Shown here in pieces: positions 1 through 11,800 of a stretch of DNA of 64,000 bases. Position 1 is the first letter of the stretch. The number at the start of each line of letters is the position of its first letter. The stretch covers positions 15,389,001-15,453,000 of the forward strand of contig OX387202.1 of NCBI GenBank assembly GCA_947561715.1, written 5' to 3'. The stretch is from Ascidia mentula (lineage: Eukaryota > Chordata > Ascidiacea > Phlebobranchia > Ascidiidae). The translations under genes and the position numbers were made by a program. The notes beneath the pieces were generated by a model. It saw nothing but the letters and a program-made list of their open reading frames with translations, was not told the DNA's origin and made no database searches.

Positions 1-159
1 TACCTTGGAAAAATTTTTTCGGGAGGATTAAGTTTTCCTTTCTACCTATTTCCATAAAAAAAAAAAATCACGGTAACTCCGAAAACCCACCGCAATACAG
101 TCGGAATTTATAATCGGAAATTACCCAAAATAATAACAAGCCTTAATAAAAATGATTAC
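1..159. other. TRRAP intron after exon 58, cut by window edge
   Basis: This begins on the minus strand with donor GTAATC at 159 and continues past position 1. No acceptor or further exon is visible. A short poly-A run lies near 58-67. Confidence 0.7.
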
Positions 160-3100
160 TTTAATAGCCTGGGAGCTCGCCATGTCAACCAGTCGTTCGA
201 TCAAATTCAAGTGGTGTTCGTCGGGATGGCAGATTGCCAGGAAACCCCGATACATATAAACTTTCCAAGCCATCTCCTTCGGATAAGACATTTCCACTTG
301 CACGAGAGCGTCTAAGCAAAGAAATTGTTGAAAATGATAGTTTTTAAGGAACAACGACGATTGGTAGAATGTTGTAGAACATCAAGATGCCAATATCATT
401 AAAATCTCGAGAATATAACTGGGATTCGTGCGCAGAATAACAAGGATTCGATTCGTTTAGAAAGAGAAGTTTAGAAGCCTATATTCTGGATATGCTAGCG
501 AAAGTGTTTTCCAAATTCCAGATTTGTTTCAAACAAAAATTGTTGACGAGTATTTTTGTTGTAGTTTTACATGCAATATATAACTTTATTACATGTTTTG
601 TTTGTTTTCAGGGTGAATTTGCTTTATTTTATTGCACATATCGTATGTTTAACCTCGAACACATTCCTACTTTTGTTGAGGAGACGCAGAAGATAAATCT
701 GACCACCTCTCCCATATAATATTACGAACCTTTCATGTTGTTCCAATCCGGAAGCCTCCAAGCGCATTCCACGACAAGATGGGGATTGCAAACACTCTTA
801 CAACTGCCGTATTCGTTCAATATCTCCCACTGTAAAAGGAAAATAAATATTTAAAAAGTTAAAATTAATTTAATTCATTCAAAAGCAAATGCGTGGGTGA
901 CAAAGTCAGATAATTAATCACTTCGTTTTCCGAATGATTTTTATTTTCGATGAAACGAAAATATGTTTACAACACATCAGTGAACATACCTTGGTCTCAT
1001 CGAAAGGTCAAATCAGCTATTTAGTTTAAAAATGTCAACTTTGTGAACCTCTGCTTTAGTCGCACTTTTGTTTCCTCTGCTTTAGTAGCACAAAGTACTT
1101 TTGTTTCAACAATAGCAATTTGCCTTACGTATAACTGTACAGCAGGGTAGTTTGTTGGAGTTTATTAATTACCTGGTTGAGTTCCTGACAGCATCTGATC
1201 CAATGATCCTCCCATACTTTGTACTCGGGGATTGCACCGTACGGGGCTGGCCCTTTGTTGTGTTCCTCACGGGCTTGCGTCATCAAACCCTCATATGTTG
1301 ACTGAAAATGTGAAGCAGTGAGTGTCAAACCCGACTATATGTGTACTTAGAAAGCAGTTGTCCAATAGAATAAACTCCCCAAAAGTAAGTGTTAATTATT
1401 ATGGCCAAGTGGTATCACACAATGTCAAGCACCTAAGTGTTTTGACCTTGTGGTCTGTTGCAACTGTCTGTGGCGCTGTGAGGAGCTGTGATGGTTTGTT
1501 TAAAGATATTTAACTAACTTCACAGTAGGAACTATTGAATTTATCACTTATTCTTGTACAGAACATCCCGAGTTCGTTTAAGTCTGAAAATCGCTAGTTC
1601 GAACCTTGGTGAAGGCGTTATAGCACAAGTTTCTCCGAAAGAATAAATGGGATGCTAGAAACGCCATCCTATTGCTGTGTTACTGTGTATAGAATCTATA
1701 GTCACCTGCGCTTGCTCGAAAAATCCCTGCTGCTCATAGGACATCGCCTTGGCCGTATCCGGATAAATACATCTCCGCTGCCACAGTCCAGTCCACATAT
1801 CCTCTTCACGCAACAAGGAGTAAAGATCACAAAGCGCGTCGAGCACCTAACAAGGAACCAGTCAGATATGAGTTACTTATATAACTTATGTACACGATAT
1901 GATGGTTTCATTTGGGTTGAAATGACGGGGGTCAGTCACTATACAAGAGCGCACGCTGGGTATTACAAGCACATCGACTAAAACTGCTTCATTCTGCCAC
2001 CTACCGACTGTTGCTTGGCAACGATGGGGTCGGGTTCGTATCCAGGGGTGGTGATGGACTTGTTCTTGGACGGATCCAATCCACATTCTTCCGACATTTG
2101 TTCAAGTAACAAAGCACAACGGAACCATAAATTGTGCGTCCTGTCAACAAGAATGACCCATTTCAGGTGACTTTGCAAATGCGACGTATTGTGTAAATAT
2201 TATATCGGACATTGAAAGGTTTTTATGCGAGCTGCACACAGATGGCCACTGTTTCGACCTATGAGGTCTCATCAGTGCAGCCTGGCCGTTTGGTCGGCAA
2301 AGTCGTCTAAAGAGTCACACCAAGCTGCACTGATGAGACCTTATAGGTCAAAACAGTGGCCATTTGTATGAAGCTCACCGAAACCATATTATTGACTCCA
2401 TTTGCTTATATATATTGAAAGGTTTTATTTTAAAATATCACCTTACATATAATTACGGCTTAAAATTAAGTACAATTTATAATAAACTTTTCTCACGCCC
2501 AACACAACCGGTTTCCAAATATTACTATTCGCAATACGTCACTACTTGACTACAAATCTAATAGGTGTCGACGGGATTTGAACCCTCGCTCTTCCGCACT
2601 TACTTTCCGAGGTATTTAATAACAGGTGGTTTGAGAGGAATGCTGGGCACGCATGTACTTAAAGCCTCCACGATCGTATGGACGGCCGACGGTTGGCAAT
2701 CTTGCTGCACTAGATGCGAACCACTGCACACGAAGGCGCTGATTTCTCCGCTTAGGATCTGTGATGAAACAAAGGGCACTGTTTCAGCATTGTAGGTACT
2801 GATTTGCGCTAAATTAGGATACAGATGTTTTGTGCATACGCCTAGTTATTAATGGTATGCAAAAAAACGTTTATTTGCTTAAAGAATACTGTTTTTATAG
2901 AGTGTATACTTTCTGCAGCACATTTTTATGGTCCAGGGTTTAGCAGTACAAGCATTTAGGTGCAGGAAAATGATACAATAGGTTTTAAACGTTGTACATA
3001 ATTATTAATAAAAGGTTGCAATCAACCAACTCACAGATTGCTGTCTTTCGGTGAACGAAGCCCAAATTCTGGGGAAGAGTCGACACCAAACGGTGTGAGC

Positions 3101-6100
3101 AAGTTGCGAATCGTTGTGACAAAGCTGGGTGGCCGCCAACAGAAACGATGACGTGCGTGCCTCAGATAAAGACTCAAGAAACATCCAGTGTCTGGATGAG
3201 AGAAGGGATTTAATCAGACAGGGAAATTGAAATGTCGAGGTATTACATGGAGTAAATCTCCCAGGTCATATTTTTATTACAGTGTTTGCAAGAAGGCGCT
3301 TTTCGTTGTTCAAGTTTTTAACAAAATTGCAAAGATGAATATAAGACGACGGCAAAACGAACTGGCAGAGAAAAATAACGGCGACTGTTTTGCAAGAAAC
3401 AACAACAAAAATCTATTAAGTTATAACCAATATGTGACGTCACAAAGATATATGACGTCAGAAGTAATATTCACTAAAATTTCAAAAAAATCGTAACTTG
3501 CCTGGTGATGATTTTATTGAGTTGTTGGGTCGCGTCACTTGCCTCCAGAGAAGCGGAGGCTTTTTTGGAGGATTCGGAACTATCCTGCTTCTTGTCAGTC
3601 TCCTCCTCCGCCTGATCCATCATGCTCTCAACCTCCTGAAGAGGACATGATTTGAAATAATTTTTCATCCTAAATCATCAATTTTTTTTTATTTACACGA
3701 ACCCGAAAAATATGCACACGGAATCGAAACGCTACAGTTTAAAACCTAATATTCGGAATTAATAAAATTGCACCCGAATACTATCACACGGAATCGAATA
3801 ATACAATTATATAAAATCGACCCAGTAAGATCCGAAAAATCATACAAATATCGATTTGAATACAAAGGGCGGAATCAATAAATAGGATTCTAAAACAAAA
3901 CAAAATTAATAGAATTTTACAGTATAAAAATACCTGATACGGAATCGGAATACCCAGTTGCACAACATAATATTCGGAATTAATAAAATTGCACCCGAAT
4001 ACTATCACACGGAATCGAATAATACAATTATTTAAAATCGACCCACTAAGATCCGAAAAATCATATAAATATCGATTCGAATACAAAGAATCAATAAATA
4101 GGATTCTAAAACAAAACAAAATTAATAGAATTTTACAGTATAAAAATACCTGATACGGAACCGGAATACCCAGTTGCATAACCTGATATTCGGAATTAAT
4201 AAAATTGCACCCGAATACTATCACACGGAATCGAATAATACAATTATTTAAAATCGACCCACTAAGATCCGAAAAATCATATACAGATCGATTCGAATAC
4301 AAAGGGCGGAATCAATAAATAGGATTCAAAAACAAAACAAAATTAATAGAATTTTACTGTATAAAAATACCTGATACGGAATCGGAATACCCAGTTGCAC
4401 AACCTGATATTCGTAATAAGCAAATTACCGAACCGAATACAAAACCGAAAATCGCTTCACAAACTTACCTCCTCCTTAGTGTCCATGTCGATGTCCATTG
4501 GCTCCGTCTTGACCTTGGCAAGGGCGTTGAACGCGTGACGTTCTGACCCGTCGGCCAGGTTGATCACGTGGGTGATGGCCGGGAGCAGGAAGGGACTTCC
4601 CCGGCCGATGATCGGGGAGTCGCGGTCACAGACGTTGAAAATGAGCTAAACGACAAGTTAAGGTCATTGTGAGGCTGAGGGTTCTATGTGATAGTAAGAG
4701 TGCTTCCAGGCCAGCAATGTGATTGTATGATTGTACAGGGTGGCCTGTGGCGGTTGAAGGGTTAAATTTTGCCGAACATTGCAAACCGCAACAAATTTAG
4801 CTCGCCATTGGTGCTGTTACAAATTGCTACAATGCATTTTTTTTCCAACACAACACAATTTTGACTGTTTTTTCGCTGCTAATTATCAGTGAAAGGCAGT
4901 GGTGACCGAAACGTCAGGATATGCCTCTCAATAACAAGATAATAGTTTTGGCTTCACCAATGTTTGTCGTGTTTTCAGAACAAAACGAAACAAATTTTCA
5001 GGTTTAAACAAATTACTGCCTTTTTGACGCAAAAAATTTTGCACAAAGAAATATTTAATCAAACAAACCAGCAAAACAACACTTAAAAAGGACAAGCAGA
5101 ATAAAACTAAATTTGCTTGCTAAACGCAAGTATGTACCTCAATGCATTGCTTGATCCAATAGTGCGATCCCATGGCCTCCCAGTTTTGCGAGCAAGTCAT
5201 GTAAAGAAGGCGATCGAAGAGGTTTTTCCGCACACTGTTGTCAAACACCTCGAAAAATGCCTTTCTCGTGGATGGCTGCGTGCACCTGAGACCGGCTAGG
5301 AAGGCTGGCTCCAACTTGCTCGTCAATTCGCTCCCACTTAGGGTATCGTCTCTGCGTTGGATTACATGGTCGATTTAAGAGAGGGTTTTCCCTAGGGGGA
5401 ACCCTGGGAAATGTACTTCTTGCGAATGTTGTTTTTTAGACTGGAGGATTTTTTTAGTATTCGCAAGAAAGAAATTTGTGCTTTAACGATCTTATTTTGC
5501 ATCGGTGCAAAAATTGTGACATTCTAACAGTCACATTCGGTGCTTATGTATTATATACAGCAGGCCTTCGCGTTAAAAGTATAAAAAAATGTAATAATAT
5601 TTTTGTGTGCAAGCTCGTTTTCTGGCAAAAGAGGGTTTACGGTCGGTTAGAGCGAAACTAGATGAAACCTTTCTGTGTTAATCTGTTCCAGCAAACTCCT
5701 CACCTATAGACGTAGTTGACGAGCTCCAAAAATCCAGTGTGAAGTTCGGTCTGGTCGGGAAACCTCTTCTCGATGTTCATCAGCTTAATGAGAAGATGGG
5801 ACTTTTCACGTAGGGAGGGAGATTGTAATGTCTCGCCTGGAACTGACGGCTTCATCTATGAAATAAAAAATTTTCAACCAGAAGCTAGATTTAACCAATT
5901 GCGTTGAGCTAAATGATTGGGTTTGTGACTTGATTGTCACCTCAGGTTTAGGGCAGGGGTGCAAAACTAAGTGTGTTTCATGACATCACCTTTTTTGATG
6001 GTGATGTCATAAAAAGCGTTGAATTGTTGGATCTAAATCAGCGTACGATTAAGGACCAAAATGGGAAAATCCATTGTAGGTCAAAATCCCCCCACTTTGG

Positions 6101-8811
6101 CCGTTAACCAAACCCTGCGTTGTGAGTCCATGGTTTAAGAGGGTTGGATTACTATTTTAACACTAACATTAGTGGATTTTCCAATTATGTTGCATTATGA
6201 TACCTCAGACGCAGCGGCAGCTAAAACGTTCTCTTTTTAGCGCCAAAATTTAAACCAGCCAATCACCTTCAGCCACTCGTCCATGATGCGAATGACAGCC
6301 TTCATGAGCTTGGCGTCTGGTGACTTCTCGATGATTTGCACCAGGATGACGTTTATGAGAGTCTTGCGTGGTTCCTGACCCATGCTCGTGATGCGGTGCT
6401 TCACCAAGTCGAGACACACCACTATCAACTCACTCAAGACTGCAAGAAAAGTGAAACGTTGTTTTGTATTGAAATTGGAAAACGCACACAAGTATATTGA
6501 ATTTTTGCACCCGTACAAGCGCTTTGACAAGATTCCGTCTAACCATTTTTTTAAATCTAGGTAACAAAGGAAAACTTATTTGAATATTAAATATTCTGGG
6601 TGTTTGGTCATGAATTTTAATGGAAACTCAGATGCCCTTTATTTTTGCCATTACTTGATGATCAATTTGACTACAGGATTTTTCACTTTACCTCAAATTC
6701 TCAACGCATACCCGCGTTTTCTGTATAGGCAAGCAAAGAAAATTAACAATAAAGCAAAGAAAAACGTACTTGGGTTTGCTTCGGTCGGCTGTCCGGCCTG
6801 CTGGTGAGGTTGCAAATGCTCTTTCACCAACTTCTGGAAAGCCTTGACGAACAGCGCCATCATGTGGTCGACGTAGGCGGGCGTGTGGGCACAACACGAT
6901 TTAAGGATCATCAGGGTTGAAAAAAGTCCAGCTGTGAGTTGGGAAAGAAGATTTGAACACAAAGTCTGACATTTTTACGGACGCAGACTAATAAAGTTAC
7001 CTCTGCACAAAATTTGTAGCACAATCGACATATTACTTACTAGCTGGAGGGCTCGCGGTTGACTTTTCATAACTTCCCAAGCCTTCCAGGATGGTTTTTC
7101 CCACTGCCGAATACAACACTTCCAGCTCCCGTTCCGCTTCGGTAGGCACGCGTCCGACGTCACGCGATGACGCAACACTGCCTTCGTCGCTAGATGTAGC
7201 TGAAGCGGTGGGGGGGAAAAATCCGAAAAGTCGCGTCAATAAACCGTGCACCGACCTTGTAACCTGTTGGGATGTTATACGTCAGAGTTGGCGAGATTAT
7301 CAGTGGTAAAGATAGTTCGATTCTGATTACAGGAACAGAAAAATCACCAATTTTAAACTTATTTGCGAAAAAACATACTGAAATATACATGATTGTTTAA
7401 AGGGTTTTCCTAAAAGTTGCAAGATAGTTCAATAGAAGTTAATATTTTGAAATGAGAGCATGAGTAAGCAAAAAATGTCGTCACAAACCAACCCCTTGGC
7501 GCTATGTATTGAACATACTACATCACAGTATAAATTACAACCATATTACAGCCCAAGAAACTGACACAAAAACAAACCTTAACGTTGGTGGAAACCATGC
7601 AGGCAGCAATTCCCCTCTGTAGAGGTTTCAGCGTAGGGATGACCGTTTCCTTGGGAATGAGTGATAATATCAGGTTGAGGAGTTCCAGAGCTGTGCAGAT
7701 GTTGCCCACGTTACCCTGCACAAGTTTTGTTCAAATGAAGGTGTCGTAAGCTTTCCGTGGAGGTGTAACTAAGCGTTGTCGCAAAGTATCCTGACTTGGG
7801 CCGATTTTTAAACTTTTTTTTATATTCTTAACTATTTTTTCACGTTTCGTTTGGGCCCATGGAACCCCTTAACTCTGTGTCCCATCACCAATGGAATTTT
7901 TTTTGGACATTTTTTTGGTGGTGACCACATACAAAGTGAGCCTATAATCACTGAGAGTTTGGGAAAGTCCTGTGGACCCCGTCGATAGGTTTCTGAGAAC
8001 CTTTAGGGGAATCCCCCCGTTGAGAAACTCTGCTTTACTTAATTTAAAAAAATAATACTTGTTTGGAAATATAACCACAAGAAACGTCATTAAATTTTAA
8101 GCAACAAGAAAAAAAATGTCCGAACGAGTCAGTCTCACCCCTCCCTGTTGCGGAGGGTCGACAGTTTGCAGTAGTTTGTCCAACCAGAGAAGATGAAGCT
8201 CAGAGTTTGGCCACATTTCCGGTCGCAGGCCGCTGTGTAGGAGAGCCACGCAACGACGCGAAAGCTGCTCCCCAGCCGATCCACCACTCTCATTCACCTG
8301 GTTAACAGAAACCTTTCACACGAAAGCACGTGTTTGTACGGATTTAAGGATTAGTTTGCTGTAGGCAGTTGCTGACACTGTTTCAGTCAATCAGGTCTCT
8401 CAGTACGAGCATGGTCTTGCCGGTTAACTAGTTAACAGTGTGCAATTTACTGAACATTGAGGTTTATTTGCTTTTATATGATCAGGTTGGTATTATATAG
8501 GAATTAATTTTTCGACCTATAGGCATCGTCAGTACTCTACTCAAATAGAAACATAAACAAGCAACTATATATTGTATCCAATTATGCTTTCGACAATTAT
8601 TTGATCGAATGGCTGTAGTTTTTGCCCGTAGCCCAAAAAAGTGTAAATCTGTGGGTCACCTGACAAGTCATGCGTAACAGGAAGTTGATGACGCTGTCAG
8701 AGTGCTTCTTGTCAATTCGAACCACTGTACCCGGGGCTTGGGCAGATATCGATGTCTGTGGCTGCTCAATTTTGATGCTCATCGCACCGACAGGTTGAAT
8801 CAATCGCTTAA
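160..8811 (-). CDS. TRRAP: TRRAP exons 42-58 (late HEAT repeats and start of FAT region)
   Basis: Exons in order: 8811-8660, 8297-8139, 7715-7578, 7263-7041, 6931-6770, 6439-6267, 5855-5704, 5351-5138, 4645-4469, 3635-3502, 3191-3035, 2758-2604, 2140-2005, 1846-1706, 1301-1173, 829-730, 311-160. Matches include exon 49 TCSQNWEAMGSHYWIKQC, exon 55 EEDMWTGLWQRRC and YEQQGFFEQAQ, exon 56 PEYKVWEDHWIRCCQELNQ and exon 58 PKEMAWKVYMYRGFLAICHP. Exon 51 ends with a GC donor (AG|GCAAGT at 3501-3496); joining it to exon 52 rebuilds the conserved Asn/Thr-Arg-His segment. Exon 51 also codes a Glu/Lys/Ser-rich acidic stretch. Exon 58 ends in phase 0 at 160 before donor GTAATC. Exon 45 (TRRAP residues around the SYEK motif) is Ser/Thr-rich and more diverged. 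Confidence 0.93.
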
Positions 8812-11800
8812 CTGGAAAGACAGGGGTCTAAAGTATTGCGGAACACCTTATTGGGATTTTTGTAAAAGTAAATGTTTTCTGCGGTTATTGAGTGATAATG
8901 AAATACTTTTTGGAATTACGAGTGTTGAATCTCTTAGGTTAACATCAAAGAGTCGGATCAATATACTCCGCTTACTTACGGCCACACAATTCTAGGACCA
9001 TTTCACAACTGAACTTTTGCAACAAATTTTTGTACTTTAATCAAAACGAAACATCCCCTCAAAACAAAATCTACACTTCAAAAAAGTTATTTTTCCTCTT
9101 TTGTATTGTTTTGTTTCTTTTTTCATTGATTTTAACCCTCATTCCGTCAACGAATGTCAGAATTTCCACTCAGGGACATATATCCAACATTAGTACCGAG
9201 AAGACAACCCATCGCAGTTAGTTCTAAGTCGGATAACTCAGGTGATGGACCTACCATCGTTCCCTGGGGAATCCCCTTCTTCCTCCTGAATGCGCCGTTT
9301 TTCCCATTTAATCAAAACCTCCGCAACTTCGACCGCCAACCTGAGAAAATTGCTTGTTATTAAAATATGCGCGAGGGTAAATTGGGCCTGAATCGGCGTG
9401 AAAAGCAACCTGCGCTGTTCCATGTTGGTGTTGGGAGCGAATCCGAGTCTCTGCATCGATGCGACCATTTGTTGGATTAAACCTCCGTTTACTGGGTAAT
9501 AAACCTTAAAAAAGGTTGCATGGTTAATTAACTGTTATTGGTGTTTAATAAATAACGCTAATAAACAAAAAATGTTATTACAACTCAAAATAATGAGTCG
9601 CAAAACGCCAATCTTTATAGCCTTTATATGTTGATCTTTTAAACATTGTTAAAATCAAGACAATATTCCAAAACGTTATTCAAAGACAAATTAACAACCG
9701 ATTGCCGCAAACCAAATAAAGTCCAGCAACACTCGATCAAATTACCAACCTTGCAGTGTCGTACGATGAGCTGTAGAACGTGCATCAGTTGAGCAAGGGT
9801 GTGACCTTCCTCCACTATAATTTTACGAGTCCAGTGTGTTAACATGTGGTTGCCATCCTCCATACGAGCTGGCATGGCCGGAGTCAGGACGTCCAAGGCC
9901 TGGCGAACCACAACGCGAGCCTCTACTGCGTGCGCCTGCAGTAATGTTCAGAAAGCGTTGAATTTGTAATGAAATAAACCAACGTTGAGGCTACAATGAC
10001 GTCATGGGCAATTCAAAGCGTACTCTCAATAAGTGACATCAAATAACCATAACTTAATGCAATCACTTGCAATGCAAGCCTTGAAAAATTACAATCCTAT
10101 TACCACATATTGATGCCATGCTACACCCTGGACGATCATTATTTGTGCAAAATATACAAAACCACCAACGAAAATACCATCGTGGCGTCATCATTACGTA
10201 GTACGGGAGAATTACCGCAAGAAAAATACTTTTGAAACAATTTGAATAAAATAGGACTAGAAGATCAAAATAAGCAAATTAAAAAAAGACAAACATTGGG
10301 ATGAGGATCAATTCTATCCTCCTCCTCCTCCTCCTCCTCCTTACCTTGAGTAGGGAGTAGAAAGTCTGGAGGACGATCCTCTTCCGGATGGCGAAGCGAG
10401 CGATGATGTGAGAGAGCAAGAGGTGACCGTGATATTTGGATGCGGGATCCACGCAATTCCGAGGCAGGAGACACGGCCATGCGAAAGTCATGATGCGTCT
10501 TAACTTGTTGCCATGGCGTTTATTGGTCGGATCGTGGATGTGGGGGGATGCACGCTCCACCAGAAGTGAGAGGAAGCGGAGGAGTTGGATCTGAACCGCA
10601 TCCGGAGCCGCGTACGGTTTTTCGGAATCGACTACCCTGTGGTGAGAATGGAGTTCATTAGGGAGCGGGTTCGAATCCCAGCGTTGGTGCGGTTTTTATT
10701 TTATACTTTTTCGGTTTATTTAACGTTAAACAAACTAGTTGGACGATCAGTGAGGTTTAATCCCGCCACATGTTGGGTACCCGGTAACCTTTGTGGTTTT
10801 ATCGGATGCCGGTTTATTTTTTGTGTTTATTTTTCAACTGCGTCTAATGTTTTTGCGCAAAATGCAAATGATTTTTTTATTTTAATATTTTTATTTAGCA
10901 CGACGCTTTTTTGCATTGATTTGCACATAAGTACAAACTTGTACTGATTCCATTAAAAAAACTGCAAGAAAATTTGTGCTGATGTGGTATTGGCCATCTG
11001 ACTGCACAGCAATACAGCAAGTACGTCCACAAATCGTCACACAATTCGAACAAGCGTAAAACCGCCCACCTATTGATGAAGACGCTGATGCAATCGTTCG
11101 GGTTGTCGACGTCCGGATTGGGGGAACCACCGATAAGTTGTTCCCCTTCGCCGTGATCGAAAGCCCTCTTGAAGATGGGGATGAGGATGTATTGGATCGA
11201 GAGAGCTTTGAGGTCGGACGGGAAGTTCTGATCGTGGTAGAGCTCCACGAACTTGAAAAAGATCTGGAAACGGAAAGGGGAAATTTGAGATAGGTTACGA
11301 GGGTTTGACTACTGCATTGTTACATATTTGATTTTTGGTTGTTCTTCCAAATGCCACTGAACTATAATAATATTACATGCAATGGCATGATAGGCAGGAT
11401 CGACCCACTGCGCAGGTCCTTGCTTGGCGATCACAACTAAGGCTTGGCAGCCCAAAAACCTCATGATAGTCCACAAACATGGATAAAAATATAAAAAAAA
11501 ATCAAGCATATTTATTTTTATATAGAATTTTAGATAGGATTCGATTCGAAATTTAGCGAAAAATGGAGGCAACAACTCACGTTTCTTTTCTGTTGGATCG
11601 TGTACTTTGCCGGGACATGTTCGTCGAACCATGAGCGGAGAAATTGAAAATCAGCGAGGTTTCGGGCTGCAAAAGCCCGCAGGAGTTGGAATTGAAGCGC
11701 GACCTCTCCAGGTTTAATTGAAGCGTACTTGAGAAGGCATTTGCATAGGAGCCGGGACTCGTCAAAACGCGTTGTCAGGTTCGTCTCTGCAAAGCACAAA

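Noticed and set aside
3784-4302. 172-codon minus-strand open frame with internally repeated protein
   Set aside because: It only translates the tandem 220-bp repeat inside a TRRAP intron and resembles no protein family.
7787-8034. Possible further hAT-like element (GAGAAACTCTGC near 8030)
   Set aside because: One end is plausible but I could not find a convincing matching inverted end.
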